A stretch of DNA of 64,000 bases from Mesaphorura yosii (Eukaryota > Arthropoda > Collembola > Poduromorpha > Tullbergiidae): assembly GCA_009869945.1 (NCBI GenBank), contig WIXG01000011.1, forward strand, positions 372,001-436,000. The letters are read 5' to 3'. Below the pieces are notes generated by a model. The model was not told the DNA's origin. It did not search any database and saw nothing but the letters and a program-made list of their open reading frames with translations. The position numbers and the translations under genes were made by a program. How positions within the stretch are numbered: the stretch's first letter is position 1; each line of letters opens with the position of its first letter. Positions 28,701 through 40,100 of this stretch are shown in pieces.

Positions 28701-31700
28701 CGATCATGATCATTAGTTGTTCGGAAACAGATTTTATCTCCAGCTCATTGAATCTCTTTGAAATTTCCTGGATCGCCGATGCGATCGCGATGCGGTACTC
28801 GTCTTGTCCCTTGCAGTGCACTGCGCTGTAAAGACTTTGAGAAGGATTTACCCAAAGGATTAAAATGGGGTAGCAACGAATACTTAAGCTTATCGTGTGT
28901 GTGTATGTGGGGAAATCAGGACCAGGGCCAGAGTTATGATGAGTATGAAATGCGTACAAAATGTATCCGTCAAAATATTGCGCCGCTACTTATGCAACGT
29001 TAAAATAATATCTGGCATCGTCGTACGTGAGTGTCATCGTGTGATTCAGTTCACTGGGACTGTCTAAGTTTATATAATTTGAAAATGTATTCATTAAGAC
29101 ACGTAACATGTCTCCGGTATTTTTAGTCTGACCACTTTCTAACCCTTTTGCGGCAGCGACAGTGACACGCATGCATGCAAATGTAGGCTTACGCCGGTCG
29201 GCCTTAGCCGTACGTGCTTTTGCCATGCTGATCGAGGCGGTTGACTGATTGAGATGTTTTCGTTCATGGCAATTTCAATTTGGTCTTCCAGCATCAAGAA
29301 TGACACTGAAAGGCACAAGGAAAAGAGCATTCCTTATTTGAACAGGTGGTTCTCGAACATTTTCTCATGTAAAGTTTCGGGCCAGAAGAGTCTCTCTTCA
29401 AGAGGGCTGGCCTGAGATGCGAGTTGACGAGGATTTCTTGAAGACAAAATGTGAGCAACAGCAAACTTGTAGGGGTATAAAATAGTTTTAAATATTATTC
29501 TCGTATTAATGACTAACAAACTGAGGAACGTAGTGTCTTTGAGCCGCGATGCATAGACACACGGAATAATCTCATTCGAACCCGTTCAGGCACGTTGTCA
29601 TTTGCGCGATTGTGGCTGTCGTGATTCTGCCATTCTGCGTGCACGTCGGAATTTGAATTCTTGAGCTTATTCTTCTGCATAGTAATGCAGTATAGCAATT
29701 ACACAACATAGTTTGTAATTACTAAAATACCGGTACAGCGCGTCGCGACGCGAGGGCAATAGAATTTCAGCCTGCCGTGTGGCAAAATACACATTAATGC
29801 AATGTAAACGTACTGGATACCAATTCCACAGACGACGGTACAATGTTGTATTAATTATAAATCCATTCACACATCGTAAATCAACACAAGCAGAGGGGAA
29901 GGCAGGCAAGACAAATTTAATTACCCTGAAAATGCTGCACTGCAAACTGCACTGCGGCCTTCGTATGCTGGTCTTGGTCTTGAGTGCTAAGCCTGGCCTG
30001 ACCTGACACTGACTCATGTTCCCAGAATTTTAATGTACTTTTGGAAACAATTGACTGTTTTACAGCAGTACACTACATGCTGCACGCACGCTGTGTGTGA
30101 TAACCATGAGAATTAATTTATTGAGCTTGATGGTCTCATTGCCTGCATTGGTCTTTGGTTCAACTATGGTTTGGCGTCAGTAAAGTGAGAAAAGTGAGAA
30201 TGGGACGTAAACGTTTGTATTATTTATGCCCCGGCCAAGTTCATACGTAATGCGTATGCGTAATTACACGCACTGGCACTGCTTTGACATATTTTGGGGG
30301 TTATTTTACAGCTAAAATAAATATCATAAAATAATGCCCAATTTAAGATAGAATCTCGCACACACTCGCCTTCGGTCTTTGCATTCTTCTGTACATGTAC
30401 CCGGCTTTTGAGTCTACTGATACCAATTTTGTGCTCCAGCGAAGAATCCCAAATGTGTGAAGTGTGAACATCGTAGCATTAAATATTTACTCACCAGCAT
30501 TGCAGAGTTGGAGTTCCCATAAAAAGGAATCTTTACGCGAAGAGAAACCACAATTGGAAAGATTTACGATTTCTGTGAAACTCATTTGCGACCACTTAAA
30601 AAGCATTAAAATTCTGGGCCTGAGTCCACGCACTAGCGCGACGCATGAATAAATTGACGCCTCTGCTCATATTTCATAATATTAATACAATTTCCGTGGA
30701 CATTTATTTTTTATTTTGTACTTTACAGCATGTCAATGCAATTCGCACTCAAGACGCTGCCGGTTCAACATGGAACTGTACAAGCTCTCTGGTCGCAGTT
30801 CTGGTGGGGTGTGTCTCCGCTGTAGGCACAACACGGCCGGCCGATTCTGCCATTACTGCAAGGAAGGATTCTACCGCGACTCAACCAAATCATTGTCACA
30901 TCGCAAAGTTTGCAAGGCATGCCAGTGTCATCCGATTGGAGCGTCTGGTCGAACGTGCAATCAAACGACTGGACAGTGTCCGTGCAAGGATGGAGTGACG
31001 GGACTCTCATGCAATCGCTGTGCGAAAGGTTACCAGCAGAGTCGCTCGCCGATTGCACCATGCATCAGTAAGTCGTAGCCCGCAGTGCATGCGTTAACCT
31101 TTCCGATGCGATGCGTTTTAAATGACCAGGGCCGTGACCGTGTTTTTTGTTTGAGTGGTGACATTTACATTTCAGTTGGCTCGTTGGTCGCAGTTCTGCA
31201 TTTTCAATACAAATGTTTATGCTCGTTCTGTGTTTGTCTTTCAGAAATTCCAAAGATTGTGGAACCAGAGCCAGTTGAGTCTGCCACTGGAAGACGTGGT
31301 GGAGGTGGGAGCAACGGCGGTGGCGGTGGTGGCAACGGAGATGATCAAAGTAAGATTTATCGGGCGTTGACGATTACTGCTGCTGCGGAACAACATTGTT
31401 ACTGCTGCATTGATTACATTCCCAGAAGTGTGTGCTGGAGAATAGGATGTAATTCTCGTTAGCCTGCGCAGACAGGCACTTTCCTTTGGTTTGTCATTCA
31501 GACGCAGTCTCATTTACGATTTACCGTCCCAAGAAATTTTGGGCTATGAAGTAGGAGTTTCACACAGGAAGTGAAGATGATCGCCAGGCCATGATGAGCT
31601 GTGATCTTTGATGCAGTGTTGATGTCTTTCTTTGCTCAGTCAACAGCTCATTCCAGACTTATGTGAATGATTTTATGCGTAGACTAACGACGACGGATCC

Positions 31701-33118
31701 TTTAACCTTTGCCTTGGCCCAAGCTAAGCTTGAGAGAACCCCTAAATAGCCACAATTCCATTTTCCGTCATTCCCCTCTCGGGAATTCTTAGATCTGCAG
31801 CCACATTATCAAGAGTCTCAATGAAATTACTTATAGCCTGGGTATGGCACCGTCGCTGACTTAGCCTCTGTTCCTCCGTAGGTGAAGAATGCGGTCGTTG
31901 TAAAGTGGCCACGAAGCGGCTCAATCTGAAGCGTTACTGTAATCGTGATTACGGTAAGAGACTTTGAATAAATCTTGTGTTCCGTGTGCCACTAGAAATC
32001 TAATAATTGCATTTGTGGTTTGTGAATTGCTTTCTTCACCGTACACTTCATCGTCTTAGCTGTACTTGCAACAATTCTGGCACGTGAGACAATTGACGAG
32101 TGGGCACGATTCACAGTCAACACCCTGGCCGTGTTCAAGAAATCCAAAGAATCCAGGCTACGACGGGGTTCGGCGTTCTTGTGGGTTCGCATGGATGATC
32201 TCCTGTGCAAGTGTCCAAAGATTAAAGTCAACAAGTAAGTAGAAAGGTCGTTACTGCTAACCGTGCTTCATGGCTCTATATTTTTGTATGCTTTGCTCTC
32301 CGTAGAACATATCTTCTTCTGGGAAATGAACACAAAAATGGTCAACCTGGGTGAGTTCACTTAAATCTTTAGTTGTTAGAATTCAGCCGGGAAGGAAGTT
32401 TATTTATACTACTTAGTTTAATACTCGTAAGTGGTTTAAGAGAAACAGCGAACTGTCGATTGACAAAATCAAAATTCAAAGCGCGGTACCTGCCTGTTTA
32501 CATTGCCATAAAAAATTATGTTATTTAATCATTGAAATAATTAAAGAATCTGTGATAACATAACTTCATAACACAAAACATTAATATTCATTATTCATAC
32601 CTTACACATATTATAATATCTAATTCCATAATTCTAGACTTATGGCTGGAAGACAGTCTGTCGTAATTGAATGGAGAGATGATTGGCAAGATAAAATCAA
32701 GTCATTACAAAGGCGGTAAGTGTAACTTGTAGCATTACAATTCATATGAACGTTGTCGTATGTTGGAAACGCGCGTTTAAAGTTTCGATTCTTAAAAATT
32801 CTCAATTCTTGTTCTTCACTTTAACTTTGTTCTTCACATAAGAAATTCTGACCTATGCAGTATTCACTTCTCACTTTAACTAACTTAAATTCTAAAGTTC
32901 TCAGGGATGTTCCCTGTAAAGTTCTGATGTCAGCTAATTGTAATTGCCAGCACAATGAGTGTAAGCATTAATTTAACGGACTACTATGAGAAAGATCTAC
33001 AGACAGGCCTGTGTAAGTGTAAGGCGATTTATAATGATTTATATTTAGCAGTGCACGTATTTGCGAAGATGATGACGATGACGACGATGATGATCAAGAC
33101 GAGGAGGACGAGGATTGA
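13749..33118 (+). CDS. Net: Netrin, extended form (1073 residues, 13 coding exons)
   Basis: Secreted laminin-related guidance cue that binds DCC/Frazzled and UNC-5. Coding exons: 13749..14887, 15407..15721, 16927..17074, 17217..17633, 19157..19353, 19443..19567, 30729..31067, 31245..31349, 31882..31953, 32060..32234, 32306..32350, 32638..32715, 33052..33118; all junctions keep phase. A signal peptide (residues 1-26) leads into the laminin N-terminal domain ([54 protein letters not shown]). Three LE/EGF repeats follow (about 725-893; [40 protein letters not shown]). A Gly-rich linker leads to the C-terminal NTR domain ([21 protein letters not shown]), with its last Cys in exon 13. Unusual features are about 230 extra residues after residue 123, a Gly/Asn insert in exon 2, about 170 residues with a Glu/Asp run (about 608-656), and a nine-Asp tail. 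Exon 12 ends CG|GTAAGT, where failure to splice gives an immediate TAA. Confidence 0.95.
15722..16926 (+). other. Netrin intron 2 (1.2 kb)
   Basis: Bounded by donor G|GTAAGT and acceptor TTGCAG, with flanking coding that continues the laminin N domain. I see no gene or repeat inside. A pyrimidine-rich tract lies near 16260-16340. Confidence 0.85.
17634..19156 (+). other. Netrin intron 4 (1.5 kb)
   Basis: Phase-0 intron from CAA|GTAAGA to TTTTAATAG|GAT. It splits the inserted low-complexity block of the laminin N domain. No nested gene is seen. Confidence 0.85.
19568..30728 (+). other. Netrin intron 6 (11.2 kb)
   Basis: Donor C|GTAAGT after the first LE repeat (…HEC) and acceptor TTTACAG before the next (…CQCNSH). 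It is far longer than any other intron here. Open frames inside are short and lack family features; the longest, near 24554-25000, looks like a chance frame. Copies of ATTGCATTGC-like motifs recur (19844, 20688, 21281, 21991, 22847, 27141). Enhancers are plausible but not shown. Confidence 0.85.
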
Positions 33119-34205
33119 ATCAAATGAAGTGATAACTCGACGAGTTCTCCCAACTCCAGTTCCACAGTTACTAACGCACAGAGCACGCACGCATACGACA
33201 CGACATGACTTTGGTTGGTTGGAAGGCCTCATTTTTAATTTAGAAATTCTCGTCACGTCATGATTTTCACCGCAAAATATTATAGAGCCAATTTTGTATA
33301 AAATATGGCGGAAGAGTTCGCGGGTTCACAAGCGACTAATCCAATTTACTGCTAGTGATTTAGCGAACTGTGTTCACTGGAAAGGTATTTTGAGATTAAG
33401 GTTAAAGTCATCATACGGTCGGTGCGTGCGTGTACCGAAGAATCAGTTCATAAGTTACAAACATGGCAATTTCTGCACGGATTACGTTGAAATTCCATGT
33501 GTATGTCAGCTAAACTAAGAACGTAATATAATTTGGTCACTATTGAAGAAAATTAGTCTAGCAACCGTATTGTATCGTGCGTTTATATAGCTTTAGTTAA
33601 ATTGTGTGTTGTGATAATTTAAAACTTAGAATTTCATTCATGTACAAAGCGTAAATAGAACTCTGTGTTTGTTAATGCAATACGGAATACAGAAATTGAC
33701 AAGTAGACAAAAATGTTCGCAATACAAGGCTCGTGAAGAAAAACTCAAGACGACGGATTGCATATCGCTTTAAATGAATTGGCGAGTGTCCTGCATGAAA
33801 AAGGAAACAGGAATATGTAGCCGAATATTAACTGCCATACACAACAGAAAATACTTAAGTATTTAGCATAGCTTAGCTATTGTCAATGTTGGTTCGTGGT
33901 TTACTTGTTTTTGCAATTTAATAAACAATAGAACGAATACCATCAATTGAAAAAGGTCACGCCTGGTTCCGAGTATTTTCATGAATGTCGCTTTCCTGTC
34001 TCAACATGTGGTAGGTTTTAACTCGATTAAACCGTTGAATTAACCTTTTGTTGACCTGGCTCCTCAGCTCTATTGATGGAATCCTACCCTGTCGTACTCT
34101 CATCCCCAATGAATTGGCTGGAAAGCAGTAATTAGGTTAGGTGAGGTTAGGGATAATAAAAGTTGTGTATTACTTTAGTTAAAGATTGGGCTATTCAAAT
34201 CAAAT
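33119..34205. other. Netrin 3' UTR and intergenic space
   Basis: No protein-like frame. The AATAAA at 33920 fits the end of the netrin transcript. The remainder separates it from the convergent GST gene. Confidence 0.6.
33920..33925 (+). promoter_or_regulatory. Polyadenylation signal, netrin
   Basis: Canonical AATAAA about 800 nt after the netrin stop and upstream of the convergent GST gene. Earlier weaker signals could also be used. Confidence 0.5.
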
Positions 34206-34211
34206 TTTATT
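34206..34211 (-). promoter_or_regulatory. Polyadenylation signal, GST-like gene
   Basis: Minus-strand AATAAA only 11 nt past the GST stop codon, giving a very short 3' UTR. Confidence 0.6.
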
Positions 34212-34221
34212 CCACAGACAT

Positions 34222-35587
34222 TTAAATTCCTGCCAGCATATCATAATCGGGATTCCCAGCGCGGGAACTCAACGCGTACTGGAAATGAACTTCGGGAGCC
34301 AATCGAAACATCAAGACAGCGTTGTCTTGCTGCATCGACCTAAGCCATGTCGCCATTCTTGGTGAATTCTGGCTGTAGTTGTAAGACAACGGGTAAAACA
34401 TTGGGAAAGTTTCACGGCGCTCCATCCACGGGTAAATCATGTAGTCCACCATGCCAGGGCTGGCTTCGCCACCAAAGAATTGAGTGCCGCGCCTGATCAG
34501 TTCATTCCCGAGCTTTGTGATGTAGTCTTCAAAACTCCTCATTAATTGGGGTACTTCGCTAACGTTTGCGTATCCCTTCCCGTATAAAATATCGAAAAGT
34601 AGGCCCGGAATGAACTGTAAAGAGAAATCGCGAATCATTGACTCATTAAAATTGAAGCGTGTGAATACTTTACTGGACGAACCTTGTTGTAGTTGTCAAT
34701 CAGCTGGCGATCGTACGCTTTCTTGAACATGGAGTCAGTTGGGTACAGCGGGTTGAAGTGGCAGTATTGATCATCCAAATAGTCTGCCTCAATCAAGCTC
34801 TCATTAATCCAGCCATCGCCCGTCTCGGTGATTGGAACCTTTCCTCCGAGACTGCTGTCGAACCATTCCGCTCGGTTCTTCAGATTCAAGTACACGATGT
34901 CTGTACTACATACATCAATGGTCCGATTTTTAAAGTTAATGCTCAATCCGAAAAATGATAGCCAAATGAAATGAAGGAGCCAGCTGACAACCGTCAGCTG
35001 GCCGGTCGTTGTGGATTGCCTACCTGACATTCTTCGCAATTGAGGTCATCATTATTCGATGGGAGTACGGGCAGAAACGCATGAAATACAATCGAAGCTT
35101 TCCAGGCACTGGAGGCGGCTTGGGCGAACCAGCAACCAAGTGCTTGTAGACTGGATCATATTTTATACAGCAGCAAGAGTAGGTTTTGCCTGTCGTTGGC
35201 TATTTACGAGGTTGAAAGTGCACAATTGAATTATGGCAGAGCAGAAACGTTAGCCTCACGCCTTCATTTTTCGTCATTCTCGTGTTTGGCGACTTACATC
35301 GGTATGACAGGCAGCTCGACCACCTGGGCAGGGGTTATCCTGATCCGTTCCGCTACATGGCTCGTCGCTCACTTCCGGGAAGCGACTGCACCTTGCGTAG
35401 AGTGGGCAGCTCGCGTTACGATTTTGTGTCGGTGACTTTGAGGCCCTTTGAGCAGTAGCAGTAGTAAAGACTACGAGCAGTAGCAAGAAGCTAAAATTGA
35501 AACAAGACTTTAGAAAATCTTCCAATATGAGACATCGTAAACGAGTTATATGATTGATGATACTTACAATGATGTCGAATTCGCCAT
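34222..35587 (-). CDS. Omega-like glutathione S-transferase with signal peptide and Cys-rich module
   Basis: Minus-strand exons 35568..35587, 35298..35490, 35024..35199, 34683..34905 and 34222..34614 join in phase to 334 residues. The C-terminal ~245 residues form a GST: thioredoxin-fold start [13 protein letters not shown] with the omega-class catalytic Cys near residue 114, then [33 protein letters not shown] and an all-alpha half. Omega GSTs use Cys for thioltransferase and dehydroascorbate reductase chemistry and are normally cytosolic, about 240 residues long. Here a hydrophobic signal peptide ([15 protein letters not shown], residues 7-21) and about 60 residues with eight cysteines, loosely EGF-like (NPCPGG…YSCCC), precede the GST. 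The product should therefore enter the secretory route. The first exon codes only seven residues, so the start rests on splice sites (TCATT|GTAAGT, TTTTAG|C) and the clean signal peptide they create. Confidence 0.85.
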
Positions 35588-35693
35588 GCTCGAATAACTC
35601 GTCTAAGCTGTGACTGTGGCTGCAACTTGAAGAATGTGCTTGCAATTAATTAAGTCAGCGGTATTTGAACGTTGCTGGCAATAACCTTGTGCA
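35588..35693. promoter_or_regulatory. Shared divergent promoter region
   Basis: Only 106 bp separate the start codons of the GST-like gene (minus) and the filamin-repeat gene (plus). Both 5' UTRs and at least part of both promoters must fit in or overlap this space. No clear TATA box is seen. Confidence 0.5.
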
Positions 35694-36877
35694 ATGTCAT
35701 CCAGCGAAGCTAGTGGTAAGAATCATCAAGTTTAACATGATAAAACAAATACGGCATCCCAGCTTTTAATTTAATTCGGTGACGTAGACAATTTTTCATT
35801 AATATTTGCTTTACCGAATTCGCTGCGGTTTGGAAAATCAATTGAATTAGACGTGTTGGGCTGAAAAGTTGCGCTAAGCCCGAGTTCAAGAGCGCATTAG
35901 CTAAATTGGAATTCATATTTAATCAAGACCAGTTTAATCCAACTCCTGTCAGTGTTGCCACAGCTGGTGCGTTGCACGAGCCAGACTCTGAACTAGTAGC
36001 AATGTATGGACGGATGGAAATCAGTTCTGCAGGAAGGTGGGAAATGTGCAAAACCCAAGTCTGGTTTCGCATCATTCAGCTCGCTTTTTGAACTGTCGAT
36101 TGCTGCCCATTTCTAGCTTGATTCAAGTTAAATGAACTTCCAATTACAATTTACGGAATTCTCTAATTATGGGTTCTACCTTTGTTAAGGTGCAGCTGCA
36201 GCCTGCAGCCGGTAAAGTGCGATGATGTGATGACGCTAACTTTCTGCCAATGCATGAGTCATTCACCGTCTCCATTGCCGATGACTATACCAGTGTGTAG
36301 GCTCGTAGACCAGATAGAGATTTAGTAAGTCGAAGTCGAAACCCACGCGCAATGCCAACGCCGACACCCACGACCCAAGTCACCGCAACGCAATGCATGA
36401 ACATTTAAGGCAATTCTCTTTAAATTTGGCAATATAAATCCAAGCCATGTCCATGTATAGACATCGCTTCAACCTCAATAAATTATTGGCGAGAGTAAGA
36501 AATTCGAACTTTGCCGAGAATTCTTCAGTTTGACTTCGTCAGCGGTTCTGTAAACGTTAACTTTGGATTTTGCTTTTGCAGCAGCAGATTTGTCTCCCGA
36601 ACTGATTAAAATGGTCGTCGCAAGCGGACAAGCTCTGAGCGTTGGCTCTCCAAGACACCCCAACACGTTCAATGTGAACCACACGGAAGAGGAAGATCCG
36701 CTGAAGATTTCGTTTGCACTTGCTGGACCGGGCCAGCCGGAGATCTGGAGCAACAACCGTGGCAATGGGTTGATTGAGGTCTCATACCGCATCGGACTGG
36801 TGGGCCAGTACAAGATCCACATCAAGTACGAAGGCGAGCATGTAGAAGGAAGCCCGTTCAACTTGACAATGCGCTAA
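35694..36877 (+). CDS. Small single filamin-repeat protein (105 residues)
   Basis: Exon 1 (35694..35715) encodes MSSSEAS and ends AGT G|GTAAGA. Exon 2 (36582..36877) follows TTTTGCAG. Together they make 105 residues. The body is a single filamin/ABP280 Ig-like repeat of about 95 residues: ASGQALSVGSPRHPNTFNV, LKISFALAGPGQPEI, then the typical ending VSYRIGLVGQYKIHIKYEGE…VEGSPFNLTM. Filamins chain many such repeats behind an actin-binding domain. Here neither an actin-binding domain nor further repeats are visible, so this is a stand-alone repeat, probably an adaptor with unknown partners. Exon 1 was chosen because it is the only close ATG exon with the right phase. The 866-bp intron could hide another first exon. 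Confidence 0.75.
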
Positions 36878-36987
36878 ACGGAGATACAGCCTAAATTTGC
36901 CGTGCGTAAATGTCCAATCAAAGAAATGTAAGCTTGACATGCTAATTTCAGTTTAAAATGCACTTTAAAAGTTAAGTTACAGTTATT

Positions 36988-37003
36988 TTTATTCGGGTTT
37001 ATT
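36988..37003 (-). promoter_or_regulatory. Polyadenylation signals, ankyrin gene
   Basis: Two minus-strand AATAAA hexamers (36988-36993, 36998-37003) about 140-155 nt past the ankyrin stop. They lie upstream of the plus-strand filamin-repeat signal at 37075, so the two 3' UTRs overlap. Confidence 0.55.
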
Positions 37004-37074
37004 TCACAGATTTGCTGATGAAACCAGAATCCATTCAAATTCTTACATTGTTACGCGAAAATACAGTGTAATGT

Positions 37075-37080
37075 AATAAA
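37075..37080 (+). promoter_or_regulatory. Polyadenylation signal, filamin-repeat gene
   Basis: AATAAA about 200 nt past the stop at 36877. It is only about 60 nt from the 3' end of the convergent ankyrin CDS. Confidence 0.6.
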
Positions 37081-37143
37081 GCTAAGTAGACAGTTGGTGA
37101 AGATGAGCGATAAACTTTGTTGTCGAGTTAAGTATCTGAACTT

Positions 37144-40100
37144 CTAAACTATCGAGCAGCAGACTTTGCATTTCTTCATATATTCTGGGGTATCGCCAGC
37201 AACCATGTTGTTGCCTTTGCCAGGTTCATCAGCACCGACAACGATAACAGGATTCCTCAGATTTGTTCCATTTAAGAAAACTTCCTCGCCTGCTTCTGTC
37301 GTCTCTTCAGTCTGAACATGGTCAGGCTGATTCACCTGACTCAATACATCAGCCTTGACATCATCTAAAATTACTCTTGCTAAGCTATCGCCCAAGTCAT
37401 TGACACTGCCCGGTCGAACAGGTGAAACGTTTTCATTGCCGTTGCTCGCCCTTGTCGATGCCGATGGCTTTTGATCCTGGTCACTGACGTTCATTTCCGG
37501 CTCTTCACTGAGCCCCGCTACTAATCTCACAATTTTTGCACCGTTCTCATTCTTATCCTCCTTTTTAGCCCAGTCCATAGCCGTTTCGCCTTTGTGATTC
37601 TTTGTTTCAGTGCTCGCACCGTACTCGAGTAAAATCCTAGTTAACTCAACATTCCCTTCCTCGATGGCCCACATCAACGGAGTGTCCCCGTCTTTATCCG
37701 AAGCGTCGATGTGTACGTTAAGCGATTCAACGTTATCCTCGAATTTCTTCTTCAGTGCGTTTAAGACTAACAGCGTGCATTCCACGCTTTCTTTTTTGGA
37801 AATTACAGCAAAATGAAGGACCGAAGCATGGAAATTAGACGCTAGAATATCCGCCCCGTTGTCTATTAAGAATTTTGCTGTGTCAAATTGTCCGCCAAAA
37901 GCCGCAAGCTGCAGCGGTGTGAATTCAATCGTTTCCTGCGAGTCAATTGAAATCTCACCAGCTCCGGCGGCAAGAAGGGACCGCACAGTGTCTAGTTGCC
38001 CTGCTCTGGCTGCTTCGTGCAATGGAAAACGAACACCTTTGCAATTGCATAAATAACCAACGACCGACCACCGGTTGTACCGTGCAGCGATTTGGAGCAA
38101 CCCGTAACCCGAGGCGTGCTTGTATTCAGGATCCGCACCGTGTACCTCGATAAAGTACTTGACTAATTCTAGAGCCTTGACCGGACCCGAAGGAATTGGC
38201 GAAAATAGCGACATTTTCACGAAAGTGTGGATGAAATTCGGGCTTTCCGGGTCGTCTTTGTTAATTTCTGCGCCTTTCGCAACTAAAAATTTGACAATGT
38301 CAAGATTCTGGACCATGACAGCCATTCCGATTGGCGGAGGGTCGCCCTTGTCAACGTTTGCGCCGTGTTCAACGAGGTACTCAATTACGTCCATGGACTC
38401 AGCAGCAACCGCTCTCAGGAGCGGAGTGTCAATCTCCGTGCCCGCATTGATTGGAGCGCCCGATTCGATCAAGTACTGGACAGCAGGCAAATTGCCACAT
38501 TTGCACGCAAGATGCAGCGGTGTAATTCCATCTCTTGCCCTCACACCAACAGGAACGTGCCTTTCCTCTACCAAATACTTGATAATTTGGAGATTAGCGA
38601 GGCTATCGTGTGAACAATCAGCTGCTAAATGCAGAGGAGTAAAACCATTCAGTGTAGCGTTGCCTTCAAGGCTCGCTCCTTTTTCTGCCAGATACTTTAC
38701 AATTTCCAGGCATTCTCGCTCAATTGCGACGTATAACGGAATGTATTGCTCTGAATTTTTGACGTCGAACGCAGCACCCTTCTCGCATAAAAACTTTACC
38801 ACCTCCAAATTACGAACGCCAATAGCGAGAGTCAATGGGCCGAGCTTAACCTTGTTGGCTAAGTTTAGGTCAGCTCCATGCTCAATCAGCAATTCGATCA
38901 TTTGATCGAGTTCTTTAATTGGTGTGCCCGTCGTAAGTTTCATCCTTAGCGCATTGAGAACCGGGCTTGACCGGTCGATATCACAGATATTTGCGTCGGC
39001 TCCTATGTCCAGCAAGTACTCAACGATTTTGGGCTTAATTTTTAAGACTGCAATGAGCAGAGGTGTCAAATTACTTTTCTGAAGCGCGTTTATGTTGGCA
39101 CCGTTTTGCACGAGAGCCTTAGTGCAGCCTAAGTTCCCACAGGCTACTGCGATGTGAAGAGGAGTGTGGCCGTCGATATCCTGAATATTTGTCTGTGCTC
39201 CTATTTCAAGTAAATACTCTGCAGTCTCTAAATGACCGCACAGCACAGCTTGATGAAGCGCCGTGCCCTTCCCACCTTCGCTATGCGTGTCGACGTCCAC
39301 TCCGATTTGTGTGAGATACTTGACGGTTTCCAGATTCCCATGAAAAGCAGCCGTATGCAATGCCGAGAATTTCAGATTGTCAAGCGCATTAATGTCGGCG
39401 CCATGCTCCACGAGATACTTTACAACGTCGACAAAGTCTTGGGCTGCAGTTTGTGGATTTAGCGGATTGAGCTCGCCCGCAGCCGCCAAATGGAGGGCGG
39501 TAACGTTTTTCTTGTTCGTCGTGAGAATTGGGGCTCCACTCTGGACCAGGCAACGAACTGCCTCTAAACTGATTCGTGCGGCCAGATGCAATGGAGTGTT
39601 GCCCTCATCGTCAAACACACTTAACCGAGCTCCGTTCCTCACCAGGCATTTAATTATGTCTACAGCGTCGCCTAACGCGGCAAGATGCAAGGGCGCGTAC
39701 GAGTTTCTCACACACGTTACGTCAGTCTTGGCCTTCATTTTCTGCACGAGGAACTCAACAACCTCAAAGTGGCCGAACATCGTCGAGATGTGCAAGGGAG
39801 TGAGAATTTTGTCGGACGTGTTAACATTTAGCGGACTTGGGGCGGAATCAGCCAGGCACTTGATCATTTCTAGGTTACCGGTCTTCACAGCGATGTGGAG
39901 TGGGCTAAAGGGACCCTCGTCTAAACTAACACTTGGCACGATTTCTAAGAGATACTTCAGTATTTCTGAGTCAGAGTAATTAACAGCTACATGCACGACA
40001 GTTATTCTATGTTTTGACCTCAAGTGAGACCGGTAAGCTTCTTTCAGCACGTTGTACTGAAAAGCATTCGGTTGCGTCTTTCCCATGAAAGTCTCAAACA

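Noticed and set aside
32955..33263. 102-codon frame overlapping the last netrin exon
   Set aside because: Different frame; the in-phase acceptor at 33051 and the expected NTR cysteine explain this segment better.
38120..39979. Long plus-strand frames across the ankyrin gene
   Set aside because: Antisense shadows of a repeat-rich coding exon; no start, splice or domain evidence.
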